A stretch of 42,796 nt of DNA, taken from assembly GCA_030432295.1 (NCBI GenBank), contig JAUIHI010000046.1, positions 1 through 42,796 of the forward strand, read 5' to 3'. A program made the position numbers and the translations under genes. The notes beneath the pieces are model-generated. The model was given only the letters and a program-made list of their open reading frames with translations, made no database searches and was not told the DNA's origin. Shown piece by piece: positions 25,428 to 33,064 of this stretch (position 1 is its first letter; each line of letters begins with the position of its first letter). The DNA comes from Anaerolineae bacterium (lineage in GTDB: Bacteria > Chloroflexota > Anaerolineae > Caldilineales > Caldilineaceae).

Positions 25428-25931
25428 TTACAGCAGAAAAAGCAGCAGGATGAGCAAAGTTGTGACTAAGGTGGCAACGGCCGTTCGGATTCTGTTCCAC
25501 TGATTCCAGCGCGGCTCAAAGTTGCGGCGGGCTGTCGCCTGGGCAGCAGGGGGCAACTTGTCTACATTCAGCGTTTGCAGTTGATTGTTGAGCGGCACGT
25601 TAATCACGCCAGTGGGCAGCTGCACACCAAACAGATAAAGCGCCGCTGCCATCAGCAGAATGGCTTTGCCGGTCATATCCAGTTGGCCGAAACCGAGAAC
25701 GGCCGTTAGCAGCAAGGCCAGCACAGACCCCAGCCAAACCAGAATAAACAAAGGGTGATTGTTTTGAATCACACCATCCATCACCTGAAAAGCGCGGATG
25801 AATTCGCCATCATTCAAAGATTTGATGCCCGGCATGGTCACGACAGCAAAGGTGAACAGCAGGCCCGTTGTCAGCGCACAAAACATTGTGGCCAAAATAA
25901 GCAAAATGGGGAAGAAGGTGGTTGTTAACAT
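25428..25931 (-). CDS. DUF1772 family membrane protein (167 aa)
   Basis: Four membrane helices: 7-30, 60-82, 88-105 and 148-167. The NNHPLFILVWLGS and NVPLNNQLQ...FEPRWNQWNRIRT segments match DUF1772 (anthrone-oxygenase-like) proteins. Enzymatic activity is known for some fungal relatives; in bacteria the role is not established. AAGGAG lies seven bases before the ATG. Last gene of the five-gene minus-strand operon that begins at 28098; 35 bp separate it from the CPBP gene. Element A copy 1 begins 15 bp after its stop. Confidence 0.82.
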   Translation of the reverse strand: MLTTTFFPILLILATMFCALTTGLLFTFAVVTMPGIKSLNDGEFIRAFQVMDGVIQNNHPLFILVWLGSVLALLLTAVLGFGQLDMTGKAILLMAAALYLFGVQLPTGVINVPLNNQLQTLNVDKLPPAAQATARRNFEPRWNQWNRIRTAVATLVTTLLILLLFLL

Positions 25932-25966
25932 ATGATTTCTCCTTGTTCTACAGTCGAGCTTAAAAA

Positions 25967-26722
25967 TTATTGACTAGGAACGAATTGCGGCTTATCTGCC
26001 GATTGGTAGCGCTTATTGCTGCGCAGCACAACGAGTACGGCCGCGCCCATCCACACCATTCCATTCAACGCGGCAACGCGCACATCCGAAAGAGCATTCT
26101 GGAGAATGAAGAACCCCACATTCACGCTGAAATGGAACAGGGTGGGCAACACCACGTTGGAATTGGTGCCCTGAACCAGCCAACCCATCACTGCCGAATA
26201 GCCAATGGTGGAGAACACAAAGAACAGCATAAATACCGGGCCGTTTTGGAAGTTGCCGATGTGCCATACGCCCCAGAGAACGCCTACCACCAGAAAAGCG
26301 ACAACATTATTACGCTCTCTTGTCAGCAGGTTTTGGGCGTAACCGCGCCACCCCAGCTCTTCCCCAAACGCACCGAGCATAATGCCCACCAACATTACCA
26401 AGAACGCTGGTCCATTGATGGACGGAACACTGATAGGGGCAATAAACTGGTTGTAAACCAGAAAGAGAATCGCTGGCACAACCAGCGGCATTACCAGCGC
26501 CGCCAGATATTTCAGCGGATGGCTATCCTTTAACGTCACGGTCAGTTTCACCTGATCCTTTCTGAACAGCCGGAGCATGACCAAAGCGGCAATCCCTGGC
26601 CCAAACTGCGGTAGCGAGACCTGAGTGGGATCAATACCGAGAAGCTGCTGTACTATTGACAAAAGAATCGTGAATACAAACGTGATAACAAAGAACAAGC
26701 CAATCTTTCTAAAAATTTTCAT
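25967..26722 (-). CDS. CPBP-family intramembrane protease (251 aa)
   Basis: Intramembrane glutamic/metallo-protease-like protein of the CPBP (Rce1/Abi) family with about eight helices. Motif 1 FGEELGWRGY gives Glu121, Glu122 and Arg126; motif 2 WGVWHIGNF gives His154; motif 3 FHFSVN gives His197. All catalytic positions are present. The start was chosen from two tandem ATGs: AAGGAG is six bases before the second (26722). Its target is unknown; relatives process prenylated proteins, peptides or act in bacteriocin immunity. It follows the NAD(P)-binding gene by about 15 bp. A second CPBP gene is at 39795. Confidence 0.88.
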   Translation of the reverse strand: MKIFRKIGLFFVITFVFTILLSIVQQLLGIDPTQVSLPQFGPGIAALVMLRLFRKDQVKLTVTLKDSHPLKYLAALVMPLVVPAILFLVYNQFIAPISVPSINGPAFLVMLVGIMLGAFGEELGWRGYAQNLLTRERNNVVAFLVVGVLWGVWHIGNFQNGPVFMLFFVFSTIGYSAVMGWLVQGTNSNVVLPTLFHFSVNVGFFILQNALSDVRVAALNGMVWMGAAVLVVLRSNKRYQSADKPQFVPSQ

Positions 26723-26738
26723 CATTATCTCCTTGAAA

Positions 26739-27362
26739 TTAGTTAGACAATCCGGGGGTTGCCCGCAGGTAGGTATCATCTGTCAACTGGCTCAACATAA
26801 ATTCAGCCACATCTGCCACCGAAATTTTCAGGGTGATGGCCTTGTCGGTTGCGGCAAAGCCGTGACGATATGTGCCGGTACGGTCACCATTAGTCAAAGC
26901 GCCGGGGCGGACAATGGTCCAGTCGAGATTACTCTGCCTGATGAACGTCTCCTGGCGGTTGTGGTCGGCATAGGCGCGGCGTAATAGCAGCCCAAACATC
27001 AAATATTTCCAGTAAGCGTTCAGGTTGCTGCGGCTGTCGCCAACTCCTAATGTGGATTGGGAAATCAGACGACGTACATTGGCCTGCTGCATCGCTTCGA
27101 TTATGTTTTGCGTCCCTTGTGACCGCACCGTGCCGTTCGGCCCGGCACCAAGCGACGATAAAACAGCATCCTGTCCCTGTACGGCCGTTGCCACATCATC
27201 GGGGTTCAACACATCCCCCTGCGCGACTTTCAGATTCGGATGGGTTTGCTCGACCTTGGCGGGATTGCGGACGAAGGCGGTTACGGTGTGGCCCTGTTCG
27301 AGTGCCTGGGCAACAACTTCTTTTCCTGTGGTGCCTGTGGCACCGAAAACAATAACGTTCAT
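26739..27362 (-). CDS. NAD(P)-binding atypical SDR / NmrA-like protein (207 aa)
   Basis: Atypical short-chain dehydrogenase (SDR_a5/NAD(P)H-binding type). The Rossmann motif FGATGTTGKEV is at residues 5-15, DVLNPDDVATAVQGQDAVLSSLG at about 55-77, and the C-terminal half contains WTIVRPGALT. There is no obvious YxxxK catalytic pair, as is common in this group, which often senses redox state or binds flavin/NAD rather than catalysing. AAGGAG sits nine bases before the ATG at 27362; an upstream 18-codon extension has no support. Third gene of the five-gene operon. Confidence 0.87.
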   Translation of the reverse strand: MNVIVFGATGTTGKEVVAQALEQGHTVTAFVRNPAKVEQTHPNLKVAQGDVLNPDDVATAVQGQDAVLSSLGAGPNGTVRSQGTQNIIEAMQQANVRRLISQSTLGVGDSRSNLNAYWKYLMFGLLLRRAYADHNRQETFIRQSNLDWTIVRPGALTNGDRTGTYRHGFAATDKAITLKISVADVAEFMLSQLTDDTYLRATPGLSN

Positions 27363-27399
27363 TTGAATTCTCCTTGTATCAAACTTATTCTCAATTCGA

Positions 27400-27804
27400 T
27401 TATGAAACTGCGACAACGAGGCAGGTAGCGGTGATCATGAGCGCCACCGGCCCAAACAGCCACCGTTCGGTGCGGCTGAGGGAGGCAAAGTTGCCCAGCG
27501 TATTTAGCGCCATAAACCCGGTCACTATCCAGGCCAACATGCCAATGCTTGTTGGTGACGGCACGCTGCCAACCAGCCCTGCGCGGTAGCGGACGATGTA
27601 GATGAACATGCCCAAAACGAGGATGGCGGCCATGCTGGCCACGCGCAACCCCGGCGTCAGCTCCGTTTGGCGTCCGCCCCAGGCCATTGTAATGGGCAGG
27701 ACGCCCAAAGCCAGCAGCAACTGTGCTGCCATAAAGAGGCCCAAAAGGACTGTGGCGAGATTGGCTGCGATTACGGAGTAATTGTTATCGGCTAAAAAAG
27801 TCAT
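27400..27804 (-). CDS. four-helix membrane protein, paralogue of the 30061 gene (134 aa)
   Basis: Four predicted helices (about 12-35, 52-72, 85-105 and 112-132). I do not recognise a named family, but it is clearly paralogous to the protein at 30061-30486: both share AWGGRQ/LWGGRQ followed by ELTP-LRV, FIYI-R-RAGL, and TG-M-LNTLGNFAS ending ER-VFGP. GGAGAAA precedes the ATG. Second gene of the operon starting at 28098, with 37-39 bp gaps on both sides. Confidence 0.8.
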   Translation of the reverse strand: MTFLADNNYSVIAANLATVLLGLFMAAQLLLALGVLPITMAWGGRQTELTPGLRVASMAAILVLGMFIYIVRYRAGLVGSVPSPTSIGMLAWIVTGFMALNTLGNFASLSRTERWLFGPVALMITATCLVVAVS

Positions 27805-27843
27805 GATTTGTTTCTCCTTCGTAAATCGGATTGCTTATGGTGG

Positions 27844-28098
27844 TCATTGTTTGCTTTTCAGACGGGTGACTGAAACAAGCGGCATGCCCAGGTCCCGAAT
27901 CTTCCGCAGCAGTCCGTACAGGGCGGCCTGGTCGATGACTGGCCCAGTCAGGCAGGTAATGCCGTTTTCTGCCTGGGTAAGGGTGAAGCCCACGAATTCG
28001 GCTTCCCACAGGGGGCTGAGATGGCCCTCAAGTTTGATCTGGTAGGTTTGTGGTGTCTGCATCATCCGTTTCATCTGTTTCATCTCTGTGTCTTGCAT
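27844..28098 (-). CDS. conserved small protein of unknown function (84 aa)
   Basis: Soluble 84-residue protein with a beta-rich body (YQIKLEGHLSPLWEAEFVGF, then GITCLTGPVIDQAALYGLLR and LGMPLVSVTRL). I have the impression of a widespread hypothetical family with the conserved LTGP-VDQAALHGLL core that often sits by oxidoreductase genes, but no function is known to me. There is no Shine-Dalgarno before any of the candidate starts; ATG 28098 is preceded by AGACTAAGACCAT, the original -10 region before element A inserted. First gene of the five-gene operon. Confidence 0.68.
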   Translation of the reverse strand: MQDTEMKQMKRMMQTPQTYQIKLEGHLSPLWEAEFVGFTLTQAENGITCLTGPVIDQAALYGLLRKIRDLGMPLVSVTRLKSKQ

Positions 28099-28111
28099 AT
28101 GGTCTTAGTCT

Positions 28112-28224
28112 CAATACCATTCAAATAAGCGGAGTGAGCATCCTCAGATGCGGCTCTCACCGAGGAGACCGGCATCTGAGGATGCCTACTCCACAGGCCG
28201 AATAACCTTATTTGAATGGTATTG
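28112..28224. repeat. MITE-like element A, copy 2, inside the operon promoter
   Basis: 113 bp with the same ends as copy 1 and the inner palindrome in the opposite orientation. It is flanked by the 10-bp duplication GTCTTAGTCT at 28102-28111 and 28225-28234. The right-hand copy of the duplication overlaps the -10 hexamer of the box-1 promoter, so the element now separates that promoter from the 84-aa gene. Confidence 0.85.
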
Positions 28225-28228
28225 GTCT

Positions 28229-28285
28229 TAGTCTATAAAATTAGCGGGTTCCGTTCGACCATCGAAAGTTCTATTTGGGGGTGTA
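28229..28285 (-). promoter_or_regulatory. operator box 1 and -10 of the five-gene operon
   Basis: Reading toward the operon: TACACCCCCAAATAGAACTT followed by TCGATGG (28285 to 28259), then exactly 26 bp from the end of the TTCGA half-site to TAGACT (28235-28230). Boxes 2 and 3 have the same 26-bp distance to TAAACT and TAGACT. Before insertion of element A, the -10 would have ended eight bases before ATG 28098, i.e. a leaderless start. Confidence 0.6.
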
Positions 28286-28320
28286 TTGTGTGCTTCTAAC
28301 GGCCTCACAGGTCGGGTCAC

Positions 28321-28947
28321 TTACTCAAGCACCTTTGATTCTTCATTTGATAGTTTGAAATATACGGAATGCGCCCAAGCGTGAATTGCATCCCAATCAC
28401 GATAATCCCCCTCCCGAACACCGTTTACGGTTGTGAGGGCTTTAAGCATCATGCGGGTGAGAAAAGACATTTTGCTAAAGTCCACCACACCTGCAAAACC
28501 CTGAACGCTAACCGGCACCACTTGGGATGATATTGCCCTCAACTTATCTGCGTACCCCAACGCTTGTTGTTCAGTTTTTGCATTCTTTTTTGCCAATGTC
28601 AGGCAGGTAAAAAAGAATGCAACTGGCACGCTGCTTAACGCTTTTTGATTGGTTTTTACAAAATCCACCGCTTCCGGCATCCATTTATCATATTGAATGG
28701 CACTGCCCACAATCACGGCATCATACGTGTCTACCTGATTCACATCACGGATCCATTTTATTTCTACCGCACAATCCTGTTGGCATAAAACATCACCGAT
28801 AGCTTCTGCAACCTCGCCGGTGCTACCATATTGGCTGGCGAAGGTAATCAATATTTTGAAGCTGTCTTTGGTTTTGCTTCCAGGGTCATGATTGTGAAAG
28901 TGCCATTTTTCAATGATTGCTTCTTTTCTTTTTCGAGTTTTCATCAT
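28321..28947 (-). CDS. flavodoxin-domain protein (208 aa)
   Basis: Long-chain flavodoxin-like protein similar to the HemG / menaquinone-dependent protoporphyrinogen oxidase group. After a basic 27-residue N-terminal extension comes the FMN phosphate loop ITFASQYGSTGEVAEAI (about 34-50), then YDAVIVGSAIQYDKWMPEA (second FMN loop) and FFFTCLTLAK. The C-terminal half (LPS-like QGFAGVVDFSKMSFLTRMM) matches that group too. Electron-transfer oxidoreductase, partner unknown. AAAGGAAG lies before a double ATG. It follows the 276-aa membrane protein by 35 bp. Confidence 0.85.
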   Translation of the reverse strand: MMKTRKRKEAIIEKWHFHNHDPGSKTKDSFKILITFASQYGSTGEVAEAIGDVLCQQDCAVEIKWIRDVNQVDTYDAVIVGSAIQYDKWMPEAVDFVKTNQKALSSVPVAFFFTCLTLAKKNAKTEQQALGYADKLRAISSQVVPVSVQGFAGVVDFSKMSFLTRMMLKALTTVNGVREGDYRDWDAIHAWAHSVYFKLSNEESKVLE

Positions 28948-28982
28948 TTTTCTTCCTTTATTTTGGACTGGTAATCAACCGA

Positions 28983-29813
28983 TTAGCTTTGAAGCGGAGT
29001 ATCTGCGGAGGGAAAAGCAGACCGCTGCCACAAATCGCGAATCAACCTGTCAAACGCCAGCGTGGCCAGCAGCAGTAACGTGAAACTCATCATAATGGGT
29101 CGTATCTGGTGCAGATCCAAATCGAGCAGAAACTGCTTTGCCAGCGAATAAATACTGAGGCCAATACTGACATAAATCAACAGCGGTATCGCCAGCCGGG
29201 GGTCTTCAATGCCTTTGTTACCTCCATTTTGACCAGCACCACCATGCTTCAACATGCGCAGGTTTCGAGCCACCAGCACAGCAACAAACAAGTGACCACC
29301 CGCAAAAATCCCGATATTTAGGAGTTGGGTATTCATTTCGCCGGTCCATTCGGGTAGTTTGATGACCAACCAGATCAAGCTCAAACCAAGTGCTATCCCA
29401 ATTTGCAGCGGCGAAACGTAGTCAAACAGTTTGCCCGACTCATGCGGAAGCTCCTGGTGTTCACCGTTTTGGGGTCGAGACGCCTTCAAGTCCGCCATCA
29501 GTTGCCTAACTGCGGGAATTGCCAGGGGAGATAGTTGCAGCAAAAAATAGACGCCGATTGATGCCAGAACGGCCGTTACCGATACCGTCCAATCAAAATA
29601 GATAAATGCAGCCAACAAACCCAATCCCAAAACAGCAATGAGATTGTTCATCCTTGTATATCCCATCAACTTTTTGTCAATGTCATGCGGCAATCCCATC
29701 CCGTTCGTGGTCGCACTCTGAGATGCCTGTTTCACCAACTTCCGGGGAAAATAGAAGGAGATCACGACAATCTGACTGACGAACACCAAATAGAATAACG
29801 TACTGTAGAACAT
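28983..29813 (-). CDS. multi-helix membrane protein of unknown family (276 aa)
   Basis: Six or seven predicted helices: 3-22, 55-75, 80-100, 137-155, 165-185, 208-228 and 240-258. Hydrophilic loops are rich in Gly/Asn (GGAGQNGGNKG) and one links helices three and four (ASRPQNGEHQELPHE). No motif that I recognise. AGAGGAAA precedes the ATG. It lies upstream of the flavodoxin-like gene and downstream of the four-helix protein at 30061. Its 5' flank is a diverged copy of the flank of the 30486 gene and also contains element B copy 2. Confidence 0.72.
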   Translation of the reverse strand: MFYSTLFYLVFVSQIVVISFYFPRKLVKQASQSATTNGMGLPHDIDKKLMGYTRMNNLIAVLGLGLLAAFIYFDWTVSVTAVLASIGVYFLLQLSPLAIPAVRQLMADLKASRPQNGEHQELPHESGKLFDYVSPLQIGIALGLSLIWLVIKLPEWTGEMNTQLLNIGIFAGGHLFVAVLVARNLRMLKHGGAGQNGGNKGIEDPRLAIPLLIYVSIGLSIYSLAKQFLLDLDLHQIRPIMMSFTLLLLATLAFDRLIRDLWQRSAFPSADTPLQS

Positions 29814-29913
29814 AGTTTTCCTCTCTTAATCACGCGCCTGTCTTACCAAACGCTGTGTCTGAATGATTGAGCCACCAACTGCTTGGCCACTACTTGTGTT
29901 CAATTGCAATGTA

Positions 29914-30025
29914 GGCTCATTGGGAATGTCCGTGGCAGACTCGCTTCGGCTTCGATACGACCAGAAACTACCCCGGTCTACTCACCCTACGCTTGCCCGC
30001 GGACCACGGACGATCCCAATGAACC
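29914..30025. repeat. MITE-like element B, copy 2
   Basis: 112 bp, ends GGCTCATTGGGAATGTCCGT and ACGGACGATCCCAATGAACC, centre CGATACGACCAGAAACTACC as in copy 1 at 11223. Flanked by GCAATGTA (29906-29913) and GCAATGAA (30026-30033), a probable 8-bp target duplication with one change. Confidence 0.8.
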
Positions 30026-30060
30026 GCAATGAATTGGCTTACGAATGTGAACTTTCATTT

Positions 30061-30486
30061 TTATCCATTCGCTTTTCCTGTTCGTGAAGCCGCCACAATG
30101 AAACTTGTAACCGCCAGCAGCACCGTCATCGGGCCAAACACGAAGCGCTCGACATGGCTCACCGAAGCAAAATTGCCCAATGTGTTCAGAACCATGTAGC
30201 CCGTCACCACCCAGGCCGCCACACGAATGAGGGTTGGCTGCGGCATTTTGCCTGCCAATCCCGCCCGGCAGCGAATGATGTAAATAAACCCGCCCAAAAT
30301 AACGGCCGCAACCACGCTGGTCACACGTAGGGAGGGCGTCAATTCTGGCTGCCGGCCGCCCCACAGCATCGAAATCGGGATGATGCCAGCGGCAGCCAAC
30401 AGCTGCACAACAACAAAGATAAGAAAAAGAACCGAGGCAATATTGGCTGCATTGCGTACAAAAATGGGTCTCTCCAGGTAAGTCAT
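30061..30486 (-). CDS. four-helix membrane protein, paralogue of the 27400 gene (141 aa)
   Basis: Start at ATG 30484-30486 (MTYLERPIFV) with GGAGAAAA before it; the frame runs 24 codons further upstream but that part is the duplicated leader, not protein. Four helices at about 15-38, 52-72, 88-108 and 112-135. Shares LWGGRQPELTPSLRV, FIYIIRCRAGLAG and LNTLGNFAS with its paralogue at 27400. Unknown function. Box 2 lies about 110-165 bp upstream, so this may be the first gene of a transcript continuing to the 276-aa protein and flavodoxin. Confidence 0.8.
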   Translation of the reverse strand: MTYLERPIFVRNAANIASVLFLIFVVVQLLAAAGIIPISMLWGGRQPELTPSLRVTSVVAAVILGGFIYIIRCRAGLAGKMPQPTLIRVAAWVVTGYMVLNTLGNFASVSHVERFVFGPMTVLLAVTSFIVAASRTGKANG

Positions 30487-30596
30487 GATTTTCTCCTTGA
30501 CCACGCGCTCGCCTTGCCAAGCGCTGTGTTTGAATGATGGAGCCGCCGCCGTTTGCACTTGATTGCAGCGGGTCGAGCTTGTGAATAGTTGCCTGT

Positions 30597-30652
30597 AGTT
30601 TAGAAAATGGGAGCGGCTTTGTCAGTCACCGAAAGTTCTATTCGGGGATGTA
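30597..30652 (-). promoter_or_regulatory. operator box 2 and -10 of the 30486 gene
   Basis: On the minus strand TACATCCCCGAATAGAACTT followed by TCGGTG (30652 to 30627) contains the perfect half-sites CCGAA and TTCGG seven bases apart. TAAACT (30602-30597) follows after exactly 26 bp. Confidence 0.65.
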
Positions 30653-30965
30653 TTTGCGTTTTGTGAGGGGTGAAGTACGAGAGGCTAAAGGATATTCAGC
30701 CACCGGGCGCGGCTAGTTGCTCCTGTCCGGCCACAGTAGGATTGCCCTTCATTTAAGCGACTGTTTATCTGGGGAACGGCCGTTATCTGGGGAACGACCG
30801 TTGCCTAACTTTCTCCTTCGTAAATGGGACGCGGACTAGCGCGGATGAACGCGGATCAATCGGTGTAATTTGCTTAATCTGTGGATTTTCATTCATGGTG
30901 TTGAGCACGCGCTCATGCCATCCCCTCTCCTTATGTCTGCCGAGAACTATCAGCATTTACAAGTG

Positions 30966-31021
30966 TACACCCCCGAATAGAACTTTCGGTGGCCGACAAG
31001 CGCTGCTCGGTTGTCTAGACT
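30966..31021 (+). promoter_or_regulatory. operator box 3 and -10 of the secreted serine hydrolase
   Basis: TACACCCCCGAATAGAACTT followed by TCGGTG (30966-30991), again CCGAA-N7-TTCGG, with TAGACT at 31016-31021 exactly 26 bp after the dyad. The start codon of the hydrolase is about 85 bp further on. Confidence 0.65.
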
Positions 31022-31111
31022 AATCGTGAATTTAGATAAGAGGGCGACCCACAGCATGCTTACAGAATTCCATATCAAGTCCAACTGAGGCACTCACAGG
31101 GAGAAAAAATC

Positions 31112-33064
31112 ATGAAAATCAATTTCCGTCTAATCATCGCTATTACTATCCTGCTGCTCTTACCATTGATTTGGTTATTGTGGGGCAATGCACAGGGGGC
31201 GACGTCCACACACACTGCGCTAGACGGCCGTTATTCGTTTGACATACCAGAAAATTGGGTAGACGAGAGCACTGCGGAGTTTAACGCGTTCAGCTATTCT
31301 GAAAATATCTACACGTATCTTATTGCGGTCGAAGCGAATGATGTTGATAGTGGCATTCGTCATGCTTTAGACATCACAGTCCCGGAACTGGATTCTGAGC
31401 CTGTAAAAACAACGACAGCCCCTGCCCCAAACGGTACCTGGACGCAAAAGATCTATACCTTACCTGATGGGTCAATGACAGTAGCTGTCGGTCAGTTTGT
31501 TGATGATCTGGCTTATGTCCTCATCCTGCAAGCCCCTGATGAAACGGCCGTACAAACTGTAACTGATGATTTCACCAGCATCCTACTCAGCTTCACGCTC
31601 GGTAACGCCATTGATTTAACAAATGCCCAACCACAAACAATCACACCGGATATGGTGGCTGATCTTGAAAACTATATCCATGACATCAGCGCGTTTTATG
31701 AAGTGCCCGGCGCAGCAGTCGCCATCGTACAAGATGGAGAGGTGATCTACTCTCAAGGCTTCGGCGTATTGGAAATGGGGTCAGAACAGGCCGTCAACAC
31801 CGACACCCTGTTTATGATTGGCTCAGTTGGTAAATCCATGACCACCATGATGATGGCAACTTTAGTCGATGACGAAATTCTGGGTTGGGATACCCCCGCG
31901 CATGAAGTTTACCCGGAGTTCAGCTTATCCAATGCCACGGCGACAGAACAGATTCGTGTCCGCGACTTTGTCAATAATTCCAGTGGCGTAGCAACGTATA
32001 ATGTGCCGAGATTTCTCGTTAGCCAAACCCCCGCACAACTCATTGAATCACTGGTCACAGTACCCACGATCGCCCTTCCGGGAGAAGCATACAGTTACAG
32101 TAATCTGATGTTTGCCACCGGTGGATACGCCGCCGCACACACTGTTGCAGCCAATAACAGTGTCGATCTGCACAGCACCTATACCACCTTAATGCAGGAG
32201 CGTATCTTCGACCCGATTGGGATGGTGCATACAACCTTTGATTTCGACGCCGCCATTGGCGAAGACAATCACGCATCACCGCATGCGGTTGATGTTGTTG
32301 AGAGCGACCTCGATGTGCTGCCTATTGACTGGGAGCGTTTTATTCTCCCCGTTGCTCCGGCAGGCGCATCCTGGTCCAATGTTGAAGATATGGCCTTATA
32401 TCTCACCACGCATCTCAACCAGGGCGTTGCGCCGAACGGCACAGTCGTCGTGTCAGAAGCCAACCTCAGTGAAACCCAGCAGGCCGGAATCAACATCGCT
32501 GGCGATATCTATTACGGCATGGGCTGGGTAATCGACTCCTACAATGGCCTACCGCTCCTCTGGCATAGCGGCGGCACACAGGGGTTTGCTTCGGACATCG
32601 CTTTCCTGCCAGATGCCAATCTCGGCGTGGTTGTTTTGAGCAATAAGGGCAATGCAGACAACTTTACGCGTTCTGTGCGCGAATACGTGTTTGAACTTAG
32701 CTTCAGCCTGGAACACGAGGCTGATTCCCGTTATCGCGTAACGCAAACGGCATCTGATGCTGCGCTTGAGGAGATTTTGCTGGATATACAATTCGTCCCG
32801 GTTGAACAGGAACAAGTCATCGAATATGTTGGTGAATACGATCTGGGCATAGCCGTTATCTACGATGAGGCCAATGGCTTTATCATAGATACTGCCTATG
32901 GTCAGGTTCCACTGGTCGCTGTTGTGGGCAGGGAGGAAACATACTACGCGGGGAATGGTCTCATTCTGACATTCTCTCACGATAGCGAAGGCGGTGTAAC
33001 GCTCAGTATTGGTGTTCTTGACGATCCATTGCAGACAGTCGTGTTGCAAAAGAGGATGGGTTAA
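31112..33064 (+). CDS. secreted class-C beta-lactamase-fold serine hydrolase (650 aa)
   Basis: Signal sequence (hydrophobic 7-24, likely cut after AQG near 29), then a PsbP/MOG1-like domain at about 38-162 (GRYSFDIPENW ... AYVLILQAPDETAV), the serine hydrolase domain at about 180-530 and a beta-rich C-terminal domain (about 570-650). Active-site motifs: Ser238-x-x-Lys241 (SVGK), Tyr329-Ser-Asn331 (YSNLM) and WHSGGTQGF near 490. AGGGAG precedes the ATG. It is the only plus-strand gene of the middle region and has its own box-3 promoter. The N-terminal domain resembles the C-terminal domain of the lipoprotein hydrolase at 11338. Expected to act on peptides or esters outside the cell. Confidence 0.88.
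   Translation: MKINFRLIIAITILLLLPLIWLLWGNAQGATSTHTALDGRYSFDIPENWVDESTAEFNAFSYSENIYTYLIAVEANDVDSGIRHALDITVPELDSEPVKTTTAPAPNGTWTQKIYTLPDGSMTVAVGQFVDDLAYVLILQAPDETAVQTVTDDFTSILLSFTLGNAIDLTNAQPQTITPDMVADLENYIHDISAFYEVPGAAVAIVQDGEVIYSQGFGVLEMGSEQAVNTDTLFMIGSVGKSMTTMMMATLVDDEILGWDTPAHEVYPEFSLSNATATEQIRVRDFVNNSSGVATYNVPRFLVSQTPAQLIESLVTVPTIALPGEAYSYSNLMFATGGYAAAHTVAANNSVDLHSTYTTLMQERIFDPIGMVHTTFDFDAAIGEDNHASPHAVDVVESDLDVLPIDWERFILPVAPAGASWSNVEDMALYLTTHLNQGVAPNGTVVVSEANLSETQQAGINIAGDIYYGMGWVIDSYNGLPLLWHSGGTQGFASDIAFLPDANLGVVVLSNKGNADNFTRSVREYVFELSFSLEHEADSRYRVTQTASDAALEEILLDIQFVPVEQEQVIEYVGEYDLGIAVIYDEANGFIIDTAYGQVPLVAVVGREETYYAGNGLILTFSHDSEGGVTLSIGVLDDPLQTVVLQKRMG

Larger units (their letters stand above)
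30487..31111. other. 625-bp gene-free region with two divergent operator boxes
   Basis: Holds box 2 (30627-30652, driving leftward) and box 3 (30966-30991, driving rightward). Between them lie an 18-bp tandem repeat (ATCTGGGGAACGGCCGTT at 30767-30784 and a one-mismatch copy at 30785-30802), an orphan Shine-Dalgarno-like GAAGGAGAAAG on the minus strand near 30811 with no gene behind it, and a stretch of ATCCGCGTTCATCCGCG-type intergenic repeat at about 30828-30893. No coding region is supported. Confidence 0.7.

Noticed and set aside
25300-28224. Composite transposon made of two element A copies carrying the five-gene operon
   Set aside because: Each copy has its own 10-bp target duplication and the outermost flanks do not match, so they inserted separately. 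Only the inversion idea is kept.
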